Positions 38,535-47,060 of a DNA stretch of 64,000 bases are shown in pieces. This DNA comes from Streptomyces antimycoticus. GTDB lineage: Bacteria; Actinomycetota; Actinomycetes; Streptomycetales; Streptomycetaceae. The position numbers and the translations under genes are program-made. Positions within the stretch are counted from its first letter, which is position 1. The number at the start of each line of letters is the position of its first letter. The notes beneath the pieces were generated by a model, which was not told where the DNA came from, made no database searches, and was given only the letters and a program-made list of their open reading frames with translations. Where the stretch lies: contig NZ_BJHV01000001.1 in the NCBI RefSeq assembly GCF_005405925.1, forward strand, positions 10,540,001-10,604,000. The letters run 5' to 3'.

Positions 38535-38700
38535 GTCATGGTTCCTGGGTCTCCTGGCCGTCTTCCTCAGCGCTCGGGTTGAGCGCGTCCGCAGCGACTC
38601 GCACGCGTATCTGTGGGGGGACGGAGTTCACATAGGCGGCGACGTGTCCAACGCCGACGGCCCGCGCATCGTCACGGGCCTCCGGGGAAGGAGCGGCTGA
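38533..38700 (+). CDS. Possible small protein with N-terminal membrane segment
   Basis: ATG 38533 follows GGGAG by six bases; 55 residues, starting MSWFLGLLAVFLSA. No family is recognised. Its stop lies just before the coiled-coil ORF at 38705, and GGAG near its end could serve that gene, which suggests a tiny operon. Evidence rests on spacing only. Confidence 0.3.
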   Translation: MSWFLGLLAVFLSARVERVRSDSHAYLWGDGVHIGGDVSNADGPRIVTGLRGRSG

Positions 38701-38704
38701 CCTG

Positions 38705-38875
38705 GTGCATAAGCTCTCGGGAATGAGTGAGGAGAGCCTGCGCGAGATTCTGGGCGACATCGAGCAGTCAGTTCGCGATTTCACCGAAGCCGAAGCTGTC
38801 CTCGCGGAAGCCGAGCAACGGCGGGACCACATGCGGCAGGCCGTGCTGGAGCAGGTCGAGCGACTGCATGCATAA
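38705..38875 (+). CDS. Small acidic coiled-coil protein
   Basis: The frame runs from GTG 38705 (or ATG 38723) to TAA 38873-38875, 56 or 50 residues. It is rich in Glu/Ala/Gln with a clean heptad pattern (REILGDIEQSVRDFTEAEAV, then LAEAEQRRDHMRQAVLEQVE). The helical regularity and third-position GC suggest a real gene. The next frame, 38876-39109, starts GTG directly after the stop in the same frame (ELIGVLRHLYWQQQPGIHGR), so the two may once have been one gene split by the TAA. Confidence 0.5.
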   Translation: MHKLSGMSEESLREILGDIEQSVRDFTEAEAVLAEAEQRRDHMRQAVLEQVERLHA

Positions 38876-39109
38876 GTGGATGCCGTTCACGCTCCGGAAC
38901 TGATCGGGGTGCTCAGGCACCTGTACTGGCAGCAGCAGCCCGGGATCCACGGACGACCGCTGGCAGAGGCCGCCGGCCTCCACCTCAGTGCTTGTGTCAC
39001 ATCCTGTTGCCGCAGTCGAGGGCGGAGGCGTCTGCGGGACAACACGTCTCGGGATCGAGGTACCTCTGCGGAGCCCTGGGCAAGGACAGCCGCGAGGAGG
39101 GCGGGGTGA
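38876..39109 (+). CDS. Possible short protein or continuation of the coiled-coil gene
   Basis: The frame starts at GTG immediately after the TAA of the coiled-coil ORF and reads MDAVHAPELIGVLRHLYWQQ, then GIHGRPLAEAAGLHLS, after which it degenerates. The first 40 residues look like protein; the remainder does not. Either a nonsense mutation split a longer gene, or a second gene was truncated. Confidence 0.35.
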   Translation: MDAVHAPELIGVLRHLYWQQQPGIHGRPLAEAAGLHLSACVTSCCRSRGRRRLRDNTSRDRGTSAEPWARTAARRAG

Positions 39110-39276
39110 GCTGGCCTTCGGTGCGCAAGGTGGTGAGGGCTCGGGCCAGGCGGCGAGGGACGGTGCTTGCGTCCGGCGCAGCATGTCAGCGCTTCGAGCA
39201 GAGGACCTCGTGCGGGGCAGAGGACGGCTATCCGCTCGCGTAGGCAGGAAGTCCGCACATCGAGGGGAACCAACGC

Positions 39277-39558
39277 CTAGCTGGCTGGGTTCGGCGTGCA
39301 GCCCGCGTCAGCGAGGAGCTCCTCGGCCTCGGCCGCGTCGTGCATCACGTACAGGGATGAGGGGGACTCGGCCTTCACGACATCCCATGCGATGCGACTG
39401 GCCTGGTGCCATATCGGGGCGGCCTGGTCGACATGCCGGGGGAGAGGAGATCCTGAATGTGTCGGCGACGGCCGCGAATGCTTCGGTGCGGAACCGGCGG
39501 GTGTATGCGCGGCGCCCGTGGCGTCTGTGTATTCGAGAGCCTCCTCGCCGGCCGTGGT
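39277..39558 (-). pseudogene. C-terminal fragment of an unknown protein
   Basis: One minus-strand frame, open between a TAG near 39560 and the stop at 39277, ends with HVDQAAPIWHQASRIAWDVV, then KAESPSSLYVMHDAAEAEEL and LADAGCTPNPAS. The last 60 residues have a natural composition, but there is no start codon or ribosome-binding site. No family is recognised. Confidence 0.35.
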
Positions 39559-39695
39559 GCGACTCCGCTACCGTAGAGAAGGGAGGATGCGCTCGCCTCG
39601 TCGGGGATGTTCCAGCGGCGGGTGTTGCCCGAGCGGCCTGCACAGGCAGTTCTTAGCCTGCGTCGCAGCGTCGCAGCAATCATCTGGAGCCTTCC

Positions 39696-40583
39696 ATGCG
39701 CGTGTTCGTCACTGGAGCCAGCGGCAGCATCGGCTCAGTTGTCGTTCCCGAACTCATCGCCGCTGGTCACCAGGTGCTCGGCCTTGTGCGTTCCGATGCC
39801 GCGGCTACGGCTGTCGCCGCCGCTGGCGGGACGCCGCTCCGCGGCGACCTCACCGACCTTGACAGCCTCCGCGCCGGCGCCGAGCAGGCCGATGGTGTCA
39901 TCAACCTGGCCTTTAGCAACGACTGGAGCAACTTGGAGCAGGGCATCGACGAGGAAGCGCGCGCCCTGCAGACCCTCGGGACCGCACTCGCAGGCAGTGG
40001 CAAGCCGGTCGTGCATGGCGGCCTCACGCCGATGATGCCAGGCCACGCCTCCACCGAGGAGGACCCCGACACCACCAACGGTCCGGTCGGTGGCCGCGGC
40101 CGCAATTCCGGCGTGGTACTGGCCCTGGCCACCCAGGGCGTCCGGTCCTCTGTTGTGCGGCTGCCGCGCTCCGTGCACCAGCGCGGGTCGCAATACGGCT
40201 TCTGCTCGGTGCTCATCGCCGCCGCGCAGAAAACGGGGGTGTCAGCGTACGTCGGCGACGGCACGCAGCGATGGCCGGCGGTCAACCGGCTTGACGCCGC
40301 CGCGCTGTTCCGCATCGCACTCGAGGACGCTGCGCCGGGCACGGTTCTGCACGCGGTAGCCGACGGGGGCGACACTATGAGGTCGCTGGCCGAGGCTATC
40401 GCCGGTGTTCTCGCGGTGCCGGTCGAGTCGGTGCCGCCTGAGCGCTTCGGCGTCATCGGTCGCGTGTTCGCCCTTGACATGCCGTCGTCGAGTGCACTGA
40501 CCCGGGAACGGTTCGGCTGGGAGCCCACCCACCCGAGCCTGATCGACGACCTCGCTGCCGGCGACTATCCCGCCCTGGGGTGA
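39696..40583 (+). CDS. NAD(P)-dependent epimerase/dehydratase-like SDR protein
   Basis: The protein has 295 residues. The atypical extended-SDR start is MRVFVTGASGSIGSVVVPEL (TGASGSIG nucleotide loop), followed by acidic LRGDLTDLDSLRAGAEQADG. No YxxxK active-site pair is obvious: the region reads GGLTPMMPGHASTEEDPDTT, so catalysis may be lost or different. The C-terminal half (VNRLDAAALFRIALEDAAPG, then FALDMPSSSALTRERFGWEP) fits the family. It stands alone. Confidence 0.85.
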   Translation: MRVFVTGASGSIGSVVVPELIAAGHQVLGLVRSDAAATAVAAAGGTPLRGDLTDLDSLRAGAEQADGVINLAFSNDWSNLEQGIDEEARALQTLGTALAGSGKPVVHGGLTPMMPGHASTEEDPDTTNGPVGGRGRNSGVVLALATQGVRSSVVRLPRSVHQRGSQYGFCSVLIAAAQKTGVSAYVGDGTQRWPAVNRLDAAALFRIALEDAAPGTVLHAVADGGDTMRSLAEAIAGVLAVPVESVPPERFGVIGRVFALDMPSSSALTRERFGWEPTHPSLIDDLAAGDYPALG

Positions 40584-40735
40584 AATCCTCGGGATGCCGC
40601 CGGGACCGGACAGGGTGAGTGACTACTGACCTTCCGCGTACACCGGGCCTCCCTTGCCTCCGTCCGGGTGCTCGACGAAGGCGTTGACGTCGTCGGCGAG
40701 CGGCGCGTTGAGGCGGTGACCGGCGGCTGGACCGG

Positions 40736-41169
40736 CCGGTCACCAACGGGGAGCTGGCCGAGGCGTACCGGGCCAACGCCCTGCTCGACGCGCACCGTGA
40801 CGATCCGGAGTTCGGTCACCGGTTCCTCCTCGACGAGGCCCGGGCGGCCGGTGAGTCGATGTCCGTGCGGACCGCATGGCGGATCTGCCGGGACAACGGC
40901 TGATGGAGCGCCTTCGGCAAACGAAGGGGCCCGGCAAGAACGCCAAAGCCGGGCCACCGGTCCATGACGACCGGGTGCACCGCAACTTCACCGCCGACGG
41001 GCCGAACCGACTTTGGCTGACGGACATCACCGAGTACCCCACCGGCGAGGGCAAGCTGTATATGTGCGCCGTCAAGGACGCCTTCTCGGGTTGCATTGTG
41101 GGCTATTCCATCGACGCCCGGATGCAGTCCCGCCTCGCCATGGCCGCACCCGTACCGATCCTCACCTGA
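40736..41169 (+). pseudogene. IS3-family transposase (OrfB) relic
   Basis: The first part reads VTNGELAEAYRANALLDAHR and RTAWRICRDNG, then TGA at 40901-40903. A frame change leads into PPVHDDRVHRNFTADGPNRL and WLTDITEYPTGEGKLYMCAV, with the first catalytic Asp in TDITE. It ends at MQSRLAMAA, where the rest of the integrase core (second Asp and Glu) is missing. It is a dead IS fragment beside the SDR gene. Confidence 0.8.
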
Positions 41170-41269
41170 TCGGCAGACCACGACCTTGCGCGTCGGCACG
41201 GTATACACGACGCTGAAGCCTTACCCTATTTGCAGTGAGCGCTGAGTCCTGCAGGAAAGGAACAAGGAA

Positions 41270-41650
41270 ATGAGCGAAACCAAGCAGACCGCCGAGGATC
41301 TGGCGATCCTGGAGCGGCTCAACAATGACTACGTTCACTCGGACCAGTTCAACGATGTCCAGCGTTTCAGCGAGTTGCTCGCTGAAGACTTCATCATTCA
41401 GACTCCAGGTGTTACCCGCAACCGAGCCGAGTTCCTCGAATTCATTGCGAAGCCGCGGCCGTTCAAAGATCTCGCTGTGCGCGACGTCAAGATCCGTATC
41501 CTCAGTGACGTTGCGCTGGTCCATGGCCGGGTCACTTACACCATGCTCGCCGATGGAGTGGACCAGGAAGCCCTGTACACGGACACGTACCAGAAGCGTG
41601 ACGGTACCTGGGTCTGTGTCTCGGCCTGTGCGATCGCTCCGGGCACCTGA
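41270..41650 (+). CDS. SnoaL/NTF2-like (DUF4440-type) protein
   Basis: The protein has 126 residues from ATG 41270 behind AAAGGAACAAGGAA. It folds as a cone-shaped NTF2-like barrel by pattern: LAILERLNNDYVHSDQFNDV helix, FIIQTPGVTRNRAEFLEFIA, VRDVKIRILSDVALVHGRVT and WVCVSACAIAP. Such proteins bind or turn over small molecules, often polyketides or steroids; here no partner is next to it. Its GC is somewhat lower than its neighbours', a hint of transfer. Confidence 0.85.
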   Translation: MSETKQTAEDLAILERLNNDYVHSDQFNDVQRFSELLAEDFIIQTPGVTRNRAEFLEFIAKPRPFKDLAVRDVKIRILSDVALVHGRVTYTMLADGVDQEALYTDTYQKRDGTWVCVSACAIAPGT

Positions 41651-42205
41651 CCCGACCGCGCGCGAGGCCGCTGACCGCGAGGCAATCCCGCCCCAGGTAA
41701 GGACCTATCTCCAAGGCCACGTCACCTCACGACACGGCAACAAGTCGAATCCGGCCGGTGGCTTCGCTCCAGAAGAGATAGGTTACGGACAAGGCCAGCG
41801 AAATCGAAGTCGGTGTACCCACCGTCGGCTGCACCAACACTGTCCGCATTCGAGTAGAATGCGTCGCCGTGATTCTCTCTCGCACGCCAGAAGTCTTATG
41901 ACCGGTATTCAAGATCAGGGAAGAAAGATTTATTTTCGAGCCCTCTTGTCCCCCCATTGATCAGCGTGTTTAAGCATCGGATCCATTGAGTCGGATGATG
42001 ACTGGGATGATGCCGGAGAGGAGCGGCGGGCCTGCGCAGCAGCGTTCCTCCTGCTCATCCAAAGCGCGTGACGTGATAAGCGGGCAGCGCCGGTGTCCGC
42101 TGCGTGGATCAGCGTTCGGCGCCGGAGAGCCGGAACTCGGTGGGAGTGAGGTGGCGGTGGTCCAGGCAGCCGTCAGTCCTTGTCGTTCTCGCGGGATGCC
42201 GCGGA
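41651..42205. other. Intergenic with an AT-richer patch and small hairpin
   Basis: A hairpin CGCATTC-GAGTA-GAATGCG lies at 41845-41863. The segment 41880-41960 is much richer in A/T than the surroundings. A frame of 39 codons without a normal start (41782-41901) reads KASEIEVGVPTVGCTNTVR and ends before the AT-rich patch. No gene can be firmly supported. Confidence 0.4.
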
Positions 42206-42661
42206 TCAGGGTGTCTCCCTGGGAGACGGTTGTCGGTCGTCGACCACTTGGGCTTCGAGGTCGGCGATGCGTTTGTCGGCGAAGCGGACGTTGTCGCGGG
42301 CTGCGGACAGCCGGCCGGTCACTCGCCGGTTCTCCTGTTCCAGTTCGCGGACGCGTTTCTTGAGCGTGGCGTTCTCCGTGGTGATCCGTACGATGTCGGC
42401 CTCGGTCCATTCCGTCTGCAGGTCGCGGATCTGGCCGAGGAGTTCGGCGATCAGTGCGCGCTGGTTCAGGACCTCATCCTGCGTCGCCTTGAGCGTGTCC
42501 TCGGTGTTCAGCGCCCGAGCATAGATACGAGCGACGCTGTCCTCTGCATAGGCCAGGAAGACGGTACGCACCCCGTGCTCGCGGGCGTGGGTGGGCAGGG
42601 CCGCCGTGACGGCTGCAGCCAGGCCTTGGCGGCGAGCGGCCGGGAGAGGCGGGGCCGGCAC
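42206..42661 (-). CDS. Coiled-coil protein, possible recombinase accessory (TnpC-like)
   Basis: The frame has 151 residues. After an N-terminal part ([20 protein letters not shown]) comes a long coiled coil ([56 protein letters not shown]). Small coiled-coil proteins of this kind accompany paired tyrosine recombinases of Tn554-like elements, and such a pair lies 3.1 kb away. But this gene is outside the element ends I infer and on the other strand, so the link is tentative. The start is uncertain. Confidence 0.5.
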   Translation of the reverse strand: MPAPPLPAARRQGLAAAVTAALPTHAREHGVRTVFLAYAEDSVARIYARALNTEDTLKATQDEVLNQRALIAELLGQIRDLQTEWTEADIVRITTENATLKKRVRELEQENRRVTGRLSAARDNVRFADKRIADLEAQVVDDRQPSPRETP

Positions 42662-42806
42662 TGCCCGGCTTCTACTCGGGCTCCTGCGGGGTCAGACGCG
42701 GGGCCCAATGTTCGTCACCCACCGTCGCCCGGGGCCGAGCAAGGTCGTCAGGCCGCGTGATTACTGGCCAGGCTGTGGTTCGGGCGCAGGCACGACTGAA
42801 ATACCC

Positions 42807-43409
42807 TTACCTACTCCCGCCCTCACACAGGCCAGCCTTGCTCACTTCCTCATCGTTCCACCAGATAATATTCGTAAGCTCAACAGCCGGGGGCGACGAG
42901 CTTTTATCCAGATCTTTTGACGTACGGGTCCAGCCTCTCCCACTGCTGTCTACGAAATACATAGACCCAACTCCCCAGTACCCCTGATCGGAAAGCTTGG
43001 GCCACTCATCTGGAGAAGCGATGTGGTTACGGGGGATATTTTCCAACCGCATCTTGGATGCCGAGTACACCGTGTCGGTGCACGGACCCAGGTTGGACAA
43101 GTCCAACACCCACTTCTCCTCTTCGTCGGAGACGTCGACGTGAAGCACGAGTCGAACCTTGGAGACCGGATCAGGCGACCTGTTGAGAACATGGAGCTTT
43201 ACGTTTTCTCGACGTCCTGCCGGATGCTCTACCCAGTAGGTCACTTTCGATGCTTGATCCCGCATCTGGCGAACACTTTCCTCTTTGGACTGGGATAGCT
43301 GATCCTTTGCTGTCTGCTGGCTCCAGTACGAGGCAACGGCTTGGGCCCAAAGCCCTCCGATAGCTGCGATGGCAGCGAGCGCTGTCCCAATGACCGTGAT
43401 GGCGTGCGC
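42807..43409 (-). CDS. Membrane-anchored protein of unknown function, start unclear
   Basis: The frame is open to 43409 without a start codon before Met at 43265, yet the upstream part is clearly protein: [20 protein letters not shown] is a membrane anchor, followed by a polar helix ([20 protein letters not shown]). The soluble part ([20 protein letters not shown], then [20 protein letters not shown]) is all-beta-like. The true start is lost upstream, either by frameshift or truncation. GC is visibly lower than the window average, so it is probably acquired. No family is recognised. Confidence 0.6.
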   Translation of the reverse strand, partial: AHAITVIGTALAAIAAIGGLWAQAVASYWSQQTAKDQLSQSKEESVRQMRDQASKVTYWVEHPAGRRENVKLHVLNRSPDPVSKVRLVLHVDVSDEEEKWVLDLSNLGPCTDTVYSASKMRLENIPRNHIASPDEWPKLSDQGYWGVGSMYFVDSSGRGWTRTSKDLDKSSSPPAVELTNIIWWNDEEVSKAGLCEGGSR

Positions 43410-43769
43410 TCAGCTTGCCCGCTGTATGCGTTGCCAAGCCCTCCGTACCCGTGTGGCCCCAGTGTCGGGCTGCAGCTCGGGGCGTTCCTCACGCAGCCGT
43501 ACTCGGACGCGGTTCGGCGCCGACCGTCGCCGTGCGAGACGTAGCCGGTCCCGCCTCTGCGGTTCGTTGGTCACTGGTCCCCTTCGAGTCGTCAAGGGCA
43601 TAGACGCTCCAACAGCTCGAACGGCTCCCGCACTGCGCGCCATGCGACCGGGCCGCTGCCAGGAAACCGCCCCCTTGGGCGACGGCCGTGACCACTGCTC
43701 ATGGAGACGGACTGTGACCAGTGGACCGGCCGGGCCTGGACTGGCTGACGGCACCCTCCGTGGTGATCG

Positions 43770-43937
43770 CAACTCACCTCCGCCTGCGCGGAGAGGACGC
43801 TGGTCACCATGCGGATCCTCACCAAAGACCCGGCTTACCTCCGCGGGAGGCGGTGGCGGATCGGTTCACCTCCGCTCGCGCGGAGAAGGCCCTCCATAGC
43901 CTGCGGTGTCAGAGGACCTCTGCGGTTCGGAGAGGAC
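43770..43937. CRISPR. Decayed type I-E-like CRISPR array
   Basis: A 29-nt palindromic repeat of the actinobacterial type I-E kind (CGGTTCACCTCCGC in its first half, CGGAGAGGAC at its end) occurs at 43862-43890 and, slightly diverged, at 43770-43798. Exactly 61 nt after the first copy, at 43831, a half repeat starts CGGCTTACCTCCGC. Exactly 61 nt after the third, at 43923, a copy lacking its central stem reads CGGTTCGGAGAGGAC. This leaves two 32-nt spacers (43799-43830 and 43891-43922), the standard I-E spacing. No cas gene is present in the window. Confidence 0.72.
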
Positions 43938-44194
43938 ACGACCCTGCTGGCCGCTCGGCGCCTGGAGCGGGGGACGGGTGGCGACGCCTGCCAGTCGGCC
44001 AGCAGCTCTGCTGGTGCTGGCCCATCTCCGATGCGGCCAGACGTCCACGCAGCTCGCAGCCGGTTCAGGGTGCCGGCACCACCACTGTGTACCGCTACGG
44101 CACCGAGGCCGCCGCTGTCAGGAAGCGGTATGGGGCGCCTCCTCGTCTGTCAGAAGCCCCTACGAACGGTCGATGTGCCGGGCAGGATGCCGAT

Positions 44195-44599
44195 ATGGAC
44201 CAGGGGATGGCGGCCGTGCTGGGCGCAGCGGTAGGTGTTGTTGGGGCCTTAGGTGCGTCAGCGATGACATATTTCGGGGCAAGTTTCACACGCGCTACTG
44301 CAAAGGCTGAGTTCGCGAAGGCCATATGGTCCGAGCGGGTTGAGGGCTATGCCGCACTCATTGAAGATGCCCAGAGTGCGGATCATGCGCTGGTCGAGGT
44401 GCGCATGCATCTCGAAGCGGTAGTGAAATATAAAAACGAGCATCAAAATGAGCTGATTGCCCGAAACGCGGAGGCTGCTATGCAAGAGGCATCCTCCAGC
44501 ATTCACGAGGCCACGATTGCTCTTAATGCCTCCCACACGTGCGCCGCTAAAATCATGCCAAAATCATGGTGCTGGGACCTCAAGCACTCAACGGCGTAA
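44195..44599 (+). CDS. Membrane-anchored helical protein, unknown function
   Basis: The protein has 134 residues from ATG 44195. One N-terminal membrane segment (GAAVGVVGALGASAMTYFGA) is followed by a long helical region (FAKAIWSERVEGYAALIEDA, VRMHLEAVVKYKNEHQNELI). The layout matches the 177-residue protein at 59064-59597, but this copy is shorter and ends in a diverged tail, so it may be truncated. Its body is less GC-rich than its surroundings. Confidence 0.6.
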   Translation: MDQGMAAVLGAAVGVVGALGASAMTYFGASFTRATAKAEFAKAIWSERVEGYAALIEDAQSADHALVEVRMHLEAVVKYKNEHQNELIARNAEAAMQEASSSIHEATIALNASHTCAAKIMPKSWCWDLKHSTA

Positions 44600-45412
44600 C
44601 CGCTGACGTCGTGGGATCCATTGGTGTCGGCTCGGTTCCCTGCGAGCTGGGTCGGAAGCCATCCGGCGGGAGGAAAGGCCGGACCAGTGGCTAAGGCAGG
44701 AAGCTGAGCACAACAACCGCCGGCTGCCTCCACCGCCACGGCGGAGTAGCTCCATGGCAGCCGCGCGCTTCAGCACCCCGACCTGGTGGAGGTACGCACC
44801 GTCGCCCACCAGGCTGCTCAGACCACGTCGGCTGGTGACTACCGTCATGCTTGCCGTACCACTGGGGACCAGAGGGCGCACCTGATCTGCGGTGAACGCG
44901 TTGTCCAGCATAACGGCCAGGCGCAGGTTCGTCGTGAAGGAACGTCACAGCTTCGTTCCACCGTCTGGGCCGGCACGTTGGCTGCTCCCAGGGCACGCAG
45001 GAACCGCTCCAGTACTTCTCCTGAGGACAATGGCGCGGAGGGGGAGTAGCCACCGAGATCCGCGTACAACTGGCCATCGGGGAACTCCGCCGCGAGACCG
45101 TCGACCCACCGGGATGCAAGGGCAGTCTTACCGATGCCCGCGGGACCGCTGATCACCATCAGCAATGGCGACTTTTCGGGGTGGGCAGCGCGACAGCTGT
45201 CCAGAGCCGTCAGCTCATCCTCCCGCCCGACGAAATGCGCGGACACTGGTGGCAGCTGTCGTGGGATGGGAGGGCGCGAGGGCCCCGTGTGGTGGAAGTG
45301 GATTCCTCCCTGCACGTCCCGAGCCTGGACAGTCGGCCCCGAGATACAAACCGAGCCACCGATATATTGGCCTGCTCCGGGCCGTTCTTTGGTGTGGAGT
45401 CCGTCTCCGGCC
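44588..45412 (-). pseudogene. NB-ARC (AfsR-like) regulatory ATPase, N-terminal half only, frameshifted
   Basis: The frame reads GPTVQARDVQGGIHFHH, then PRQLPPVSAHFVGREDELTA, then the P-loop VISGPAGIGKTALASRWVDG and YADLGGYSPSAPLSSGEVLE. After a one-base shift near 44927 it continues with LAVMLDNAFTADQVRPLVPS and TVVTSRRGLSSLVGDGAYLH, and stops soon after. This is the start of an NB-ARC switch ATPase of the kind fused to TPR repeats in streptomycetes. The sensor repeats are gone. The start codon is not clear. Confidence 0.7.
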
Positions 45413-45567
45413 GCTGAACCACGCCTTCTCTCCTCCCCTGGACTCGAAGACGCACAGGCCTCGTCCCGGTACGACCGGGCCCGGCCACAAGAATGACGGC
45501 ACCGCTCACGGATCCCTCTCACATGCCGTCGGATGAGACTTCCCGGCACTGTCATGCCCATCCAAGC

Positions 45568-45642
45568 CACCGCCTCGCCCGGAAGATCTTCTTCGGACAG
45601 CGCGGCGAACTGCGCCAGCACTACCGCGCAGGGATGGAGGAC
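45568..45642 (+). pseudogene. Tn3-family transposase fragment, left half at the element insertion
   Basis: The frame reads HRLARKIFFGQRGELRQHYR followed by AGMED. This is the conserved C-terminal segment of Tn3 TnpA just before the 'EDQLGALGL' motif. The reading breaks off exactly at GAC (45640-45642), and the continuation DQLGALGLALNAVVL is found 4.5 kb away at 50135. The gap is filled by the recombinase element. Confidence 0.8.
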
Positions 45643-45649
45643 CTGTTGA

Positions 45650-45657
45650 CCGAACTA
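45650..45657 (+). repeat. Left terminal inverted repeat of the recombinase element
   Basis: CCGAACTA lies 7 bp inside the left junction and is the exact reverse complement of 50123-50130. It is a likely recombinase core-binding site. Confidence 0.6.
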
Positions 45658-45809
45658 CCAGGGTGTGAGCCGACGAGCCCCGAGGTCGACGCAAGGTGAC
45701 GGGACCAAGCACCAGACCGGTCAGCTTGCCTCGGAAGTCGTGCCACACCACCGTCCTGATGTGCTGTCATCCGAGCTGTTGGAGACCCCAGCAACTCGTG
45801 GAGGCTCAG

Positions 45810-47060
45810 GTGCAAAAGGGCAAGCAGTTACGGGACGTCACGGCGCTCACGGTGCCGAGGGTCGGCCGGGTCCAGGAGACCGGCGATCCGTCGCTGCCGT
45901 ACCGGCTGCTCGACCAGGACGGGATTGAGGTGGCGGCAGTCAGCGAGTTCCTGCTCGACATGCTCGCCGACGACGACAGCCCGGCCTCGCTCCGCTCGTA
46001 CGCGTACGAGCTGCTGGCCTGGTTCCGGTTCCTGTGGGCTGTCGACGTGCCGTGGGACCGGGCCGGCAGGGCGGAGGCCCGAGACTTCGCACTGTGGCTG
46101 AAGATGGTCAAGAAGCCGCCGTGGCCCCGGCGGCCGGGCGCTCCGGCGCCCGGCTCGGTCAATCCAGTGACCGGCAAGCGGTACGCGGGCGAGAACTACG
46201 CGGCACGCACCCGGAGGCATGCGCGGGCAGTCGTCCGCAGCTTCTACGAGTACCACCGCGACATGCACGGACGTCCGCTGCTCAACCCGTTCCCGAAGAC
46301 CAAGCGCGCCGAGGACGAGCACCTCAACGCCCACCACAACCCGATGCACGCCTTCAAGCACCCTGTCCGCCGGGCCCCCTACCAGCCGAAGGAACCCCGG
46401 CGAACCCCGCGCGGCATCCCCGACCAGGCATTCAACGAACTGTTCGCGGCCCTGCCCTCGCACCGCGACCGCGCGCTGGTCGCCTTCTACATCTCGGCCG
46501 GCCCCCGCGCCTCGGAACTCCTCGGCGTCAGCCGGGACCGGGTCAGCCCCGGTGACCAGACGATCGGCGTCATCCGCAAGGGCTCCCGGGCCCTGCAATG
46601 GATCCCCGCCTCCAGCGACGCGTTCGTATGGCTGCGGCTCTACCAGCAGCAGATCCGCCCGCAGGCCCTCGACGGGCCGGAGGAACCGCTGTGGTGGACC
46701 TTACGGCGCCCGATCAGGCCGTTGAGCTACGACGCGGCACGCATGGTGTTCACCCGGGCCAACGAGACCCTGGGAGCGAACTGGACCCTGCATGACCTGC
46801 GGCACAGCGCGGCCAAACGCATGGTGCGTGACCCCAAGCTCTCGCTCACCGACGTCCAATGGGTCCTTGGCCATCTCCACATCAGCACCACGGAGCAGTA
46901 CCTCGAACCCGCCGAGGACGAGGTCGTCGCGCACGTGCTGGCCCACCACGCCCGGCAGGCTGCGGAGCCCGTCAAACCGGTGATGCCCGCCCCGGGCTAC
47001 CGTTCCGAGGTTCTCCAGACGCTGCTCGGCACGGCCGCCCTCGGTGGAGGTCCGGCATGA
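45810..47060 (+). CDS. Tyrosine recombinase A (TnpA-like)
   Basis: GTG 45810 has GGAGG five bases before it and gives 416 residues. An N-terminal SAM-like domain (SLRSYAYELLAWFRFLWAVD) binds the core site. The catalytic domain has Arg in AGPRASELLGVSRDR, His-x-x-Arg in LHDLRHSAAKRM, the second His in GHLHISTTEQYL and the nucleophile Tyr in the same segment. Its stop overlaps the next start (ATGA). It probably acts together with recombinase B in integration and excision. Confidence 0.92.
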   Translation: MQKGKQLRDVTALTVPRVGRVQETGDPSLPYRLLDQDGIEVAAVSEFLLDMLADDDSPASLRSYAYELLAWFRFLWAVDVPWDRAGRAEARDFALWLKMVKKPPWPRRPGAPAPGSVNPVTGKRYAGENYAARTRRHARAVVRSFYEYHRDMHGRPLLNPFPKTKRAEDEHLNAHHNPMHAFKHPVRRAPYQPKEPRRTPRGIPDQAFNELFAALPSHRDRALVAFYISAGPRASELLGVSRDRVSPGDQTIGVIRKGSRALQWIPASSDAFVWLRLYQQQIRPQALDGPEEPLWWTLRRPIRPLSYDAARMVFTRANETLGANWTLHDLRHSAAKRMVRDPKLSLTDVQWVLGHLHISTTEQYLEPAEDEVVAHVLAHHARQAAEPVKPVMPAPGYRSEVLQTLLGTAALGGGPA

